DNA of 57,372 nt from Dichloromethanomonas sp964477085 (GCA_964477085.1 CAYZDF010000011.1:1-57372), one strand, 5' to 3'. Shown: positions 36,680 through 44,327, numbered from the stretch's first letter. The notes: generated from the sequence alone by a model not told the origin. Program-made: numbers and translations.

Positions 36680-37093
36680 ATGATCAACGAAACGGTTAGG
36701 TTGCAGCACCAACAAATAAGAAAAGTACTTCAGGAGTTGCAAGAAGATGTCTACACTGAAGATGAAGTAATTAAGAATCAGCTTTGGATCGCTCTGCGGA
36801 TCGGAACCCTCACCGGTGTTCTTCTTATGCATCTAAATTATGAAGACGAACACCTTTACCCTACACTCCAACAGCACCCGAACGAACAAATCAGAAGACT
36901 ATCCAATCAGTTTCAAAATGAGATGGGTAACTTATCGACAGTCTTTGATCAGTATAAAGATAAATATCTCAGGAAGCCTAACATTATTGCCGAAAACGCC
37001 AGGGAATTTATCAAGGATACGAGCGCAATCCTCTATGCAATATCTAAACGAGTAGAGAAAGAAGAGTATGAATTATTCCCGTTGTTGAGCTAG
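36680..37093 (+). CDS. Hemerythrin (HHE) domain protein
   Basis: The 137-residue all-helical protein carries candidate di-iron ligands: His8 in RLQHQQIRK, the HxxxEDEH-type cluster HLNYEDEHLYP near residue 53, and the C-terminal KEEYELFPLL. HHE proteins bind O2 or NO, or repair iron centres, in the cytoplasm; which one applies here is unknown. In an anaerobe, a role against oxygen or nitric oxide is plausible, in line with the peroxiredoxin later in the island. GAGG stands upstream of ATG 36680, and a promoter is visible. Confidence 0.8.
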   Translation: MINETVRLQHQQIRKVLQELQEDVYTEDEVIKNQLWIALRIGTLTGVLLMHLNYEDEHLYPTLQQHPNEQIRRLSNQFQNEMGNLSTVFDQYKDKYLRKPNIIAENAREFIKDTSAILYAISKRVEKEEYELFPLLS

Positions 37094-37213
37094 TACAACA
37101 TTCTCTAAATGTTTTATCATATGACAACTCTTGGGTTGGCTTGTGTGCCTCATTCCACTTTAGGTTGTTGCACCTACCATGGGGGCTGCTGAATAGCATC
37201 TAAATCTGCATAA

Positions 37214-37593
37214 ATGCTGGGTTTTCACCCTGTTTTTGGTAAAATAGTACATGTAAACATAAACTTTTTGTTAAAGAACCTTGCTCTTGGGAGCGTGTTT
37301 TCGTACAAACCTTCCGAGCAACAAATTACATTTCCGCACGAATTCTTTCTGCCTTTCGGCGGAAAATTGAACCCGGATAATAAATGGTGCCAGCTGGCCT
37401 TAATGATCCCCTGGGCTGAAATAGAGAAGAAGTATGCCAGAAGTTTCCCTGTCAGTCGCGGCAAAAAGCCTATTCCGTGCGCTTGGCACTTGGATCTCTG
37501 ATCATTCAAAATATGATATCATTAAACCACCATTTAACCATTCACTCATGACACACTTCCGAAAACGTCTTGGCAAGGATATTATCAACCCCT
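37214..37593 (+). pseudogene. IS5-type transposase remnant, frameshifted and deleted
   Basis: The first frame gives LPFGGKLNPDNKWCQLA and LMIPWAEIEKKYARSF, the N-terminal region of IS5-type transposases. Near 37473 the reading must shift to VRLALGSLIIQ, the expected next block. About 30 bases later the sequence jumps to PFNHSLMTHFRKRLGKDIIN, which normally lies some 50 residues further on. So there is one frameshift, one internal deletion, and loss of the whole DDE catalytic part. It cannot transpose. Confidence 0.75.
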
Positions 37594-37610
37594 AATTGAG
37601 GATTAAGTGT

Positions 37611-37640
37611 AAAGCAGTAAATAATCTTGCTGCTTTTTTG
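37611..37640 (+). terminator. Small terminator after the transposase remnant
   Basis: AAAGCAG (37611-37617) pairs with CTGCTTT (37630-37636), followed by TTTGTTA. Confidence 0.6.
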
Positions 37641-37790
37641 TTATAGGGTTCTTTTCAATTGTCGGGGTAAAAGATATTTAATCGAATATCTTCTGCTTAT
37701 ATTGCATTTATTATAGTTGTCTATGAACAAAAAAGTAGTAGAATGTGAATTATACAAATTCAAATAAAATTTTGTTATCTTGATAAACAT

Positions 37791-38211
37791 ATGAGATATT
37801 CATATCAGTGGATTACTTTAGATGGTCAAAAGGTATTGGGTGGGGGATATTACCATTGGTACATGGCTCATATACCTCAAGAATTAATCAGTAAATTAGG
37901 TTTTCAAGGAGCTTATCATAACCAGAGAAAGACTTTACATGGGGGCGGCGAATGCTACCCTAAATCAGGGGATGGGGAATATGTCTTGACCAACGGGGTG
38001 CGGTATAGTCAATTGCTGTTTCCACCGAGACTCAGAAGCAAAAGAAATATTTGAACGAAGGGGTAAAGCTCTAGGCGCGAGTTTTATCTATCATATAAAA
38101 AATAAACAGACAAAAAAACAAAGAATTAGCTGTAACAAACATAAAAATGACCATACCTTCCCCCTCCCCAAAACAGGCTTTGTAAAAGAATATTCAATTA
38201 AGAAAGCTTAA
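37791..38211 (+). pseudogene. Unknown gene, probably frameshifted
   Basis: One frame from ATG 37791 encodes RYSYQWITLDGQKVLGGGYY and continues to about residue 78 before a nonsense-like tail (LRSKRNI). From about 38000 another frame is better protein-like (AKEIFERRGKALGASFIYH) and runs to TAA 38209. The two may be halves of one gene of about 140 residues. No ribosome binding site is clear and no family is recognised. Confidence 0.3.
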
Positions 38212-38284
38212 GTACCGGCGGAAGGAGATAACTGCCACACTAATTTAAGTTGCTTCCAGCGACAGTTCTTTAAGAAGGATTAAT

Positions 38285-38352
38285 CCTTGGGTGGGCGACT
38301 TTCAGTCGCAAAAGCATTTATGCTTTAACCCGCCCACTTTAGTGGGCGGTAG
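38285..38352 (+). repeat. Hairpin cluster resembling an IS200/IS605 right end
   Basis: Three hairpins stand side by side: GCGACT/AGTCGC (38295-38309), AAAGCA/TGCTTT (38311-38326) and CCGCCCACT/AGTGGGCGG (38330-38349). GTGGGCG (38291) can also close over CCGCCCAC as an outer stem or pseudoknot. CTTTAG-type loops and the TAGTT just after the last hairpin are usual at the right end of TnpB-bearing IS605/IS1341-type elements, where the omega RNA ends. No intact tnpB is present. Confidence 0.5.
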
Positions 38353-38369
38353 TTTAGTTAGCCACCGCG

Positions 38370-38465
38370 CAGCGCTTTATTACAACAAGGCATTACCTCA
38401 ACTTTGCCAAGATGCATGTCGTTTGGACGCTACTATAACACAAAACCGTTATATAAAATCGCGCG
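38370..38465 (+). repeat. Palindromic repeat family, member 1
   Basis: The core is ACTTTGCCAAGATGCATGTC at 38401, then TTTGGACGCTAC. It ends in CCGTTATATAAAATCGCGCG (38446-38465), shared almost exactly with the 40.8-kb member and closely with the 43.1-kb member. Its arms are the most degenerate of the five. Confidence 0.6.
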
Positions 38466-38563
38466 AGTGGCCGCCACATCGTGTGGTGGGTATATTGAGA
38501 AGGACTAAAAAGAAGCTGTATATGTGATTATGCTTAGGCATTAAACAACCTCATGAAAAAGGC

Positions 38564-38977
38564 TTATTCACAAAATAACAACGTTGCTGTATTTGGGATA
38601 AAGCTCAAGAAAATAAGTTTTGTTGGAGAATATACAAGTGACTTCACTTCTTCCTTACTTGTCAGTTCTACGGCTTTTTCTAAATCTTCTTTTCTCTGCT
38701 TGATGTTTTGACGACCTTTATCCTGTATTTTTCCGATGACGGCTGTTGCTTGCTTACAACTGTTTCTGTAATTTCAATCACACTCTGGGTAATTTTATCG
38801 ACTTCTTCCCAGTTCTCACGCGTCTGGCGACGGAGGATTTTGGACATGAATGATAGAAATGTTTTTGATTTCAGCATCATTAAGGATTGTCCATTTTTTT
38901 GAAACGGCTATTTCTTCAAGAATGGGATAGCCAGCATCCTTGCATGTTGATCTTATATGTTGTTGTAGCTTAGACAT
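38564..38977 (-). pseudogene. Frameshifted small gene of unknown function
   Basis: On the minus strand ATG 38977 has an excellent AGGAG and begins MSKLQQHIRSTCKDAGYPIL. The reading is intact to about HVQNPPSPDA. It must then shift to RENWEEVDKITQSVIEITET and shift again to KGRQNIKQRKEDLEKAVEL, ending at 38564. The joined protein would be about 137 residues and helical. Two frameshifts make it a likely pseudogene. No family is recognised. Confidence 0.5.
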
Positions 38978-39108
38978 TGTACACAACTCCTGTGGATATC
39001 CAGCTGTCGGGTAACCGGTATCTTTACCGTGACTATGACATTTCCTGCTTGGCCCGCTATCCATGGCGTAATAAAGATACTTTTGAAGGTTATACGTAAA
39101 TTCGTTCT

Positions 39109-39303
39109 TTAATCACCAAGCACAAAGATTTCCTCAACAGATTTTTTTAGTAGTTTAGCGACTTTCATTGCAAGTTCTAGCGTAGGGTTATATTTTTCAT
39201 TTTCAATAGCATTAATCGTTTGTCGTGTAACTCCTAATTGAATTGCCATATCTTCTTGCCGTAATCCCATATCTTTACGCAATTGTCTAATGTTATTTTT
39301 CAT
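39109..39303 (-). CDS. XRE-family repressor
   Basis: The 64-residue product is read from ATG 39303 on the minus strand. It is almost entirely one HTH: RQEDMAIQLGVTRQTINAIE is the helix-turn-helix and NEKYNPTLELAMKVAKLLK the typical follow-on. Such small XRE proteins control their own operon. The start overlaps the end of the membrane-protein gene by 11 bases, so the two are translationally coupled. A promoter with a 22-bp palindrome at 39617-39670 is the likely target. It ends in EEIFVLGD. Confidence 0.88.
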   Translation of the reverse strand: MKNNIRQLRKDMGLRQEDMAIQLGVTRQTINAIENEKYNPTLELAMKVAKLLKKSVEEIFVLGD

Positions 39304-39511
39304 TTTTTCCCATCTTCCAATTTGAATACTGATTAATAGCAAGATATATTATGTTTTGTGTAATGAGTAAGAAAAAAGCAGGATTATTGAAGGTATTTTG
39401 GAGAATGTAATCGTATACCGTCCAACCAAATAAAAACAATACCGTGTAAAACCATGCCCATTTTATAGATTTGAGACTAATGCTCATTTCCATTTCGTCC
39501 ATTTTTTTCAT
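39293..39511 (-). CDS. Small two-helix membrane protein coupled to XRE repressor
   Basis: The 72-residue protein begins MKKMDEMEMSISLKSIKWAW and has two membrane helices (AWFYTVLFLFGWTVYDYIL and FFLLITQNIIYLAI). TGGAGG stands before ATG 39511 on the minus strand. It is the first gene of a two-gene operon with the XRE regulator, an arrangement common in Firmicutes, where the membrane partner may sense a signal. No family was identified with certainty. Confidence 0.7.
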   Translation of the reverse strand: MKKMDEMEMSISLKSIKWAWFYTVLFLFGWTVYDYILQNTFNNPAFFLLITQNIIYLAINQYSNWKMGKNEK

Positions 39512-39616
39512 AAGTTACCTCCATAACTCATTAAAAGTTTTCCAATTGTTAGAATCAGTATTTACACAGGTTATAATACTAAGATGCAATTTATTAAAAG
39601 TACTTACCTTTAATGA

Positions 39617-39690
39617 AATGTAAAAAGCTTTTTACATTATGAATCATAACATAGAGCGAAAAAATGTCAAGGATTTTTTACATTACTCTG
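39617..39690 (-). promoter_or_regulatory. Promoter and 22-bp palindromic operator of the XRE operon
   Basis: On the minus strand TTGACA (39670-39665) and TATGAT (39648-39643) are 16 bases apart. Just downstream lies a perfect palindrome with half AATGTAAAAAG (39617-39638), covering the expected transcription start. A further half-site, AATGTAAAAAA, lies upstream of the -35 (about 39675-39688). This is the classic layout for autorepression. Confidence 0.75.
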
Positions 39691-39771
39691 TAAGGATACG
39701 ATATAATGCGAACCTAACTAGACTTTTATGGAATTTAATGTATTAATGAATAGAAAATAGAAATCATTCAA

Positions 39772-39900
39772 GGGCACGCCATCCTTGGCGTGCTCTGGTT
39801 TCGAGGGGCAGGAAATGTCAGATTAACCAGGTGTTACCGTAAATTAGCCAAGATGAAAGTAGGTTGATGCTACGGTAACACCATCTGTCATTCGCATTTC
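39772..39900 (+). repeat. Palindromic repeat family, member 2
   Basis: GGTGTTACCGTA (39830-39841) is perfectly complementary to TACGGTAACACC (39871-39882). The loop holds GCCAAGATGAAAGT, shared with the other members. A separate hairpin GCACGCC/GGCGTGC (39774-39793) and CTGGTT/AACCAG lie on its left. It stands directly upstream of the lipoprotein gene. Confidence 0.7.
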
Positions 39901-39971
39901 GGAGTATTCTAATTTGGTTGGTATTATATATTTAAGTATAGATTTATGATAATGAGTTGTTGGAGGAGAGA

Positions 39972-40775
39972 ATGAGGATTAAAAAGTTTTTAGTAATAGC
40001 TTTAGTTTTGTGTTTTGCTATTTTAGCGGGATGTACTGATAAACAATATCCAGAAAATGTAGTAGCTGTAGTTAAGGGACAAACCATTACAACTGAAGAA
40101 ATTGCACAAGAGCTAACTGAGAGAGAAATGTTTATTGAGATTTCTAAGACGTTATACAATTTGGAACCGAATTTTACAACACCAAAAGAAGCCTTAATTC
40201 AATCTTTAAATATTACGGAAGAAGAATTAAGTCCTGAACAAGTCAGATATCTAGAGTCTGTTGAAAGATCAACAACCAAATTAATAAATTACAATGAAGC
40301 ATTTAATATACTATTAAGGGAAGCAGTTCTTTACCAGGAAGCAGTGAAAAATAGATACGAGGCTTCTATTGATGACGCCAAACTAATACTAGATGAAAGT
40401 AATAAAGTATCTAATGATGCATTACTTGGAGATGAAGAAGCATTAAGAAAACAAAATGAGATAATGAAATCTGCTAATGAGATTTATAAGAAATATGGAT
40501 TTGAGTCGGAAGAAGACTATTTAAATCAACGTATAGACAAAACTGCTCAAGCAATGACAATTAATAGAATGAAAAATCGATTTAATAAAGTAATAACCGA
40601 TAAACTGCCTTTAACGGATAGTTACCAGATAAGAGTAGACATCAGTAATGCTTGGGATGACTACGGCGAATTTCTTTTGGATAGGGTAAAAGTTAAAATT
40701 ATTAATCCAGAATATAGTGTTGAATTGTACGGAAAACCTTGGAACTACGGTGCTTTAGATTTAAAGTCCGAATAA
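39972..40775 (+). CDS. SurA-N-like lipoprotein
   Basis: The 267-residue product has a lipoprotein signal (FLVIALVLCFAILAGC, lipobox LAGC) and then a helical region opening with NVVAVVKGQTITTEEIAQEL, which resembles the N-terminal chaperone segment of SurA/PrsA proteins. No PPIase domain is seen. It would be anchored outside the membrane and might assist folding. The start is ATG 39972 behind GGAGGAG; TTG 39957 is less likely. It lies between two members of the palindromic repeat family, as a cassette would. Confidence 0.65.
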   Translation: MRIKKFLVIALVLCFAILAGCTDKQYPENVVAVVKGQTITTEEIAQELTEREMFIEISKTLYNLEPNFTTPKEALIQSLNITEEELSPEQVRYLESVERSTTKLINYNEAFNILLREAVLYQEAVKNRYEASIDDAKLILDESNKVSNDALLGDEEALRKQNEIMKSANEIYKKYGFESEEDYLNQRIDKTAQAMTINRMKNRFNKVITDKLPLTDSYQIRVDISNAWDDYGEFLLDRVKVKIINPEYSVELYGKPWNYGALDLKSE

Positions 40776-40895
40776 ACAGTGCGAACGACAGATAAACAGC
40801 GTGTTTTTGACACTTTGCCAATATGAATGCAGTTGGGACGCGTCGCAAACACGCGAACCGTTATATAAAATCCCGCGTTGGTTTGCGACTCGTGT
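40776..40895 (+). repeat. Palindromic repeat family, member 3
   Basis: CGTGTTTTTGACAC (40800-40813) pairs with GCGTCGCAAACACG (40840-40853) with three mismatches. The second arm can instead pair with CGCGTTGGTTTGCGAC (40874-40889). The loop holds CTTTGCCAATATGAATGC, and the end is CCGTTATATAAAATCCCGCG. It directly follows the lipoprotein stop codon. Confidence 0.7.
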
Positions 40896-40975
40896 GGAGG
40901 ATAATACAAACATATAAAAGAATTTAGATTTTAATAAGCTAAAAGATGGATAAATTTAGGAAATTGGAGGAATTT

Positions 40976-41416
40976 ATGGACGAATTAGGATTTCAAAAAT
41001 TAATATATGATCAAATTCCAATAACAGAAAAAATGGGGTTAGAGGTCATAGAATTTAAGCCTTTAAGTGTTAAGATCTTCGCTAGGCTAGAACCAAACCT
41101 AAATCATAAATGTACCGCGTTTGGTGGCAGTATTAATAGTTTAATGACAGTATGTGGTTGGGCAGCTGTGTTTATTAACATAAAAGAAGTTGATCTAAAT
41201 TCACATATTGTTATCCAAAGAAGTAATATAGAATACTTTTTACCTATAGATAAGGATTTTACAGCCGAATGCACAATCGAAGAACAAACAGGTATAGAAA
41301 AGTTTTTATTAACCTACAAGAAGTACAGGCGTGCTCGTATAAAGTTAAATGTTTTTTGTAGAGATAATGATAAGATATTATCAAAATTTGAAGGTCAATA
41401 CGTAGTGTTTAGATAA
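40976..41416 (+). CDS. Thioesterase-like (YiiD C-terminal type) hotdog protein
   Basis: The 146-residue product resembles the putative thioesterase domain found at the C-terminus of YiiD: MGLEVIEFKPLSVKIFARLE, then NLNHKCTAFGGSINSLMTVC and IVIQRSNIEYFLPIDKDF. The N-H and AFGGS region would form the hotdog active site; the acyl substrate is unknown. I choose ATG 40976 with GGAGG five bases upstream; ATG 40946 would add ten residues without a good site. It is flanked by repeat members at 40.8 and 41.5 kb. Confidence 0.75.
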   Translation: MDELGFQKLIYDQIPITEKMGLEVIEFKPLSVKIFARLEPNLNHKCTAFGGSINSLMTVCGWAAVFINIKEVDLNSHIVIQRSNIEYFLPIDKDFTAECTIEEQTGIEKFLLTYKKYRRARIKLNVFCRDNDKILSKFEGQYVVFR

Positions 41417-41479
41417 CTCTTTAATCCAGCTCAGTTTTAAACGTGAAATAATATTGCGGTATATGAGTTGAGTGTCTAG

Positions 41480-41610
41480 GGACCGACGTCCTGTCGGCCT
41501 CTGGTTTATGGGGGTGGCGACTTTACATAACCAGATATTACCGTAGCTTTGCTAAGATGAAAGTAATATGACGCTGCGGTAACAACCAACTGGTATTTGA
41601 CAGCTGAGGG
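41480..41610 (+). repeat. Palindromic repeat family, member 4
   Basis: TTACCGTAGC (41538-41547) pairs with GCTGCGGTAA (41573-41582) with one G-T pair. The loop holds TTTGCTAAGATGAAAGTAAT. To its left lie CCGAC/GTCGG (41483 onward) and a CTGGTT...AACCAG pair shared with member 2. Confidence 0.65.
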
Positions 41611-41642
41611 ATGAACGAATAATTAATTGGGGAGGCTTTATT

Positions 41643-42368
41643 TTGACTTTAGTAAACATTTCAAGCGTAAGTATGACAGGAAAGCTTTATTCGTATACTG
41701 GTGGTGATTTTCGCTCAACTCCAGTGAATATTAAGGAGTTACTGTCCGGAGAAACCTCCTTTAGAGAAGAAGTATATTGTGAAGAGCTGTATTTAAAGTC
41801 CATTCAATTTGATATTTTTGTACATGAACTTGACAAGGAAGGGAGTGTGCTTACAGAAAAAGCTGGGGAACTAATTGGAAGATTATTTGATATTAAACGG
41901 TGTTATGAAGATGAATTTGATCCGATGGAAGTTTTTGATAGCGTGGATCAATATACATATGAGATTTTTGATATGGGTCGTAAGCATCATGAAGGAACAA
42001 TGAGTGAAAATATTTTTGCAATTGAGTCTTTGCAGATATTACCGGAACATAGAGGGAAAAATGTCGGTACTGTGGTTTTACATATTTTAACAGAGGTAAT
42101 CGAAGTTCAGTTTAACTTAAAAGCAGGATGTTTAATAGTAAAACCTGAGTCGAGAGATGATGTCGAGTATTATAATAGTAAGAGTTTTTGGGAAAAGTTA
42201 GGATTTAAACGTTTGGGAGACAGTAATTACTGGTATTTTAGTTTAGATATGAAGATGTTAGTAGACGGAAAAAATCCTGCAGAGAAAGAGGAATCTTATC
42301 CTAAGTTGGTAGCAGAAAGTGCAACAATTTATCAGTTTCGATCAAATAGTGATAATAAGGAACAATGA
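41643..42368 (+). CDS. GNAT-like acetyltransferase
   Basis: The 241-residue product starts at TTG 41643 behind GGGGAGG. The acetyl-CoA site of the GNAT fold is visible as SLQILPEHRGKNVGTVVLHIL near residue 135, followed by YYNSKSFWEKLGFKRLGDSNYW, the usual last strand. The N-terminal 120 residues are unusually long and acidic. Substrate unknown. It stands behind repeat member 4; no member separates it from the next gene. Confidence 0.7.
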   Translation: MTLVNISSVSMTGKLYSYTGGDFRSTPVNIKELLSGETSFREEVYCEELYLKSIQFDIFVHELDKEGSVLTEKAGELIGRLFDIKRCYEDEFDPMEVFDSVDQYTYEIFDMGRKHHEGTMSENIFAIESLQILPEHRGKNVGTVVLHILTEVIEVQFNLKAGCLIVKPESRDDVEYYNSKSFWEKLGFKRLGDSNYWYFSLDMKMLVDGKNPAEKEESYPKLVAESATIYQFRSNSDNKEQ

Positions 42369-42500
42369 AAGATGACAATCATTCTGAGTATTAACAGGAT
42401 TTAATTGCCCTTAGTTATATAACCATTGAATTTCTCAAAGGACAATACCCGGAAAAAATGTACTAATGAGAATGAATGTATGATAAGAGGTGTGGAGTAT

Positions 42501-43106
42501 ATGATTATTATTGAAAGCTTGATAACAGAAAAAGAGAATTTACTCGAAATCTCTAAAACTTTAGAGCCAGAAGACCTATCTCGGCTGGTGGAATGGTTAA
42601 CTGAAAAAGATGATAAGTTGAGATATCATTCATTGCTATTGTTAGAAAATCGTTCAGAGGAATATGATGATGTGTATCCTTTTTGGGATCATTTTATTGA
42701 AAAATTAAAAAGTAAAAATTCTTATCAGAGAAGTATTGGAGTAATTCTTATTGCAGCTAATGTTAAATGGGATAGAGATAACAAAATTGATACAACAATT
42801 AATGACTACTTAAAAACTTTAGATGATGAAAAGCCGATTACGGTACGTCAATGTATCCAGTCACTAAGTAAAATAGTTAGTTACAGGACAAACTTACATA
42901 ATATTATTGCAAATGAACTTATATCCATTGATATTATGGATGTTAAACCTACAATGAGAAAGCTTATATTATTTGATATTCTAAATATTCTTGTGCTAAT
43001 TAAAAAACATCAAACTTCAGAAAAAATTGATACATACATTTTTAAAGCACTTACAGGCGGATTACTTGATAAGAAAGCAATAAAACAAATTGAATTGATT
43101 TTATAG
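42501..43106 (+). CDS. HEAT-like helical repeat protein of unknown function
   Basis: The 201-residue product is wholly helical, with repeats of HEAT/ARM style (EDLSRLVEWLTEKDDKLRYH; NSYQRSIGVILIAANVKW; KPITVRQCIQSLSKIVSY). Such folds bind other proteins or nucleic acid; no catalytic site is seen. Start ATG 42501 is chosen for GAGGTG upstream; in-frame starts further up lack a site. Repeat member 5 begins immediately after the stop. It is distinctly AT-rich compared with the chromosome core. Confidence 0.55.
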   Translation: MIIIESLITEKENLLEISKTLEPEDLSRLVEWLTEKDDKLRYHSLLLLENRSEEYDDVYPFWDHFIEKLKSKNSYQRSIGVILIAANVKWDRDNKIDTTINDYLKTLDDEKPITVRQCIQSLSKIVSYRTNLHNIIANELISIDIMDVKPTMRKLILFDILNILVLIKKHQTSEKIDTYIFKALTGGLLDKKAIKQIELIL

Positions 43107-43107
43107 A

Positions 43108-43250
43108 AGAGTCTTGTTGGTCGCTGTCCGTACGACCTTGGCTTTGCAAGACGACCAACGTCAGATAACCCGGTGTTACCGTAACTTTTGTCAAGATGAA
43201 TGTGGTGGGGACGCTACGGTAAGACCCAGGACGTTCTATAAAATCGCGCG
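43108..43250 (+). repeat. Palindromic repeat family, member 5
   Basis: TTACCGTA (43176-43183) pairs with TACGGTAA (43215-43222) around TTTTGTCAAGATGAATGT. A second hairpin GTTGGTCG/CGACCAAC (43116-43159) lies to the left. Its end, CGTTCTATAAAATCGCGCG, matches members 1 and 3 and runs straight into a truncated hydrolase gene. Confidence 0.7.
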
Positions 43251-43382
43251 GGGCCGACTCAATCACAAACGTGGGGCCAAAACTGGTTTGCACTTCATAT
43301 TGCCGATTTTGTACAGGCCAGGCAGCAAGTATTTCGCGATACATTCCCAGTATTTCTTGCTTGCCAGCATCGGATTTATACA
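43251..43382 (-). pseudogene. Alpha/beta hydrolase, N-terminal fragment
   Basis: From ATG 43382 (minus strand, GGAGGAGAATT upstream) the sequence reads MYKSDAGKQEILGMYREIL, then AAWPVQNRQYEVQTSFGPTF, the usual N-terminus of a group of alpha/beta hydrolases before the LLHG oxyanion region. Homology stops after VIESAP, where repeat member 5 begins. The remaining two hundred or so residues are missing. The preceding PadR-DUF4180 gene ends 14 bases before its start, so this was an operon of regulator and enzyme. Confidence 0.65.
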
Positions 43383-43396
43383 TAATTCTCCTCCAT

Positions 43397-44314
43397 TCAT
43401 TGCAAAAGCCATGTTTCTGCTTCTTCTCTTGTTTCATACATTCTAAAATGATGCCCTTTGTTCATTTCGAGAGCCAAATCTCGAAATTTGCCTTTTTGGA
43501 TGATCTCATTCGGGATAACGGCAACTGCTTTAATGTGGTAATTCATCAACTTCTGAAGAATATTCCCTGCGACTTTTGTTTTGAGCTTAAAGAAATCTTC
43601 GGACAAGGCAGCATAGTGGATCATTAGCAGATGGGTATCATTTTCACCGCATAAAGCCACCATTTCCAAGGCATCGCTTTCTGAACGGATGGGAGTAGGA
43701 GTAGAAATAAATTCTAAATATTTTTTATTATTAAAGTTAATTATTTGATAGTTCATTCTCTTTTTCTCCTCAATTACTTGATTCTCAAATAGTTTTTGTC
43801 TGACTTGTTTGATCCAGTCTAATTCAGCTTTATATGAGGCTATTAAATTCTGAGAAATCATATCCCATAAAAAGGTTTCCCGGTTATTTCTGTTGGGTGA
43901 GTTAAGGGACTGGCTGCTTTTTTCCTGATGCATAAGCAACTGAACTTTAACGGTATATTCATATCCTGATAGCAGTTCATTCAATTCCTGATTGTTCAGC
44001 AAGTCCGACCAGGCTAGTTGGATCAGAAATGTTTTTTTAAACTTGGGAGCTTCCGAAGATGACAGTACCCATTCTTTTAACTCATCCAATCCGTCTTCCG
44101 TTATCCGATATACTTTTTTTGAAGGAGAGTTATCCTGATGTATAACTTCGCTGGTTACCAGTCCGTCATCCTGCATCTGAAGCAGGGCTTTATAGATTTG
44201 ATTGTTATTGCCAGACCAATACATAAAGGAAGATTCCTCAAATATCTTCTTCAATTCATATCCGGTAGATGGCTTCCAACTGAGGATACCAAGTATAGCA
44301 AAAGAAATTGACAT
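43397..44314 (-). CDS. PadR-family regulator fused to DUF4180
   Basis: The 305-residue product starts at ATG 44314 on the minus strand. The N-terminal PadR winged helix is clear (FAILGILSWKPSTGYELKKI; NNQIYKALLQMQDDGLVTSE; VYRITEDGLDELKEWV). A helical dimerisation part follows to about residue 180. The C-terminal part from about 190 (INFNNKKYLEFISTPTPIRS) is DUF4180-like, ending HHFRMYETREEAETWL. A PadR protein usually represses its own promoter until a ligand binds. The 42-bp palindrome at 44328-44369 is the probable operator. Its former partner gene, the hydrolase, is truncated. Confidence 0.85.
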   Translation of the reverse strand: MSISFAILGILSWKPSTGYELKKIFEESSFMYWSGNNNQIYKALLQMQDDGLVTSEVIHQDNSPSKKVYRITEDGLDELKEWVLSSSEAPKFKKTFLIQLAWSDLLNNQELNELLSGYEYTVKVQLLMHQEKSSQSLNSPNRNNRETFLWDMISQNLIASYKAELDWIKQVRQKLFENQVIEEKKRMNYQIINFNNKKYLEFISTPTPIRSESDALEMVALCGENDTHLLMIHYAALSEDFFKLKTKVAGNILQKLMNYHIKAVAVIPNEIIQKGKFRDLALEMNKGHHFRMYETREEAETWLLQ

Positions 44315-44327
44315 ATCGACACCCCTT

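Noticed and set aside
37791..38054. A normal intact gene
   Set aside because: No ribosome binding site, and the last residues look out of frame while another frame continues better; listed as a probable pseudogene.
38291..38527. ORF through the hairpin cluster and repeat member 1
   Set aside because: It runs across inverted repeats and lacks protein-like composition; the DNA is explained by the hairpins and the repeat.
38977..39099. Plus-strand frame ending GNRYLYRDYDISCLARYPW then RNKDTFEGYT
   Set aside because: It looks like real protein but has no start, no ribosome binding site and no recognised family. It overlaps the start region of the minus-strand pseudogene and is probably debris of a lost gene.
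38370..43250. A complete integron
   Set aside because: No integrase gene or attI was found in the window. The recombinases at 2-3.4 kb are distant, broken and of Xer/Tn554 style. Three repeats stay similar beyond the GTT, which is unusual for attC. Only a cassette-like array is claimed.
43051..43437. 128-residue minus-strand ORF through repeat member 5
   Set aside because: Only the first part is hydrolase; the rest is the repeat read as protein and the reverse of the helical-repeat gene.
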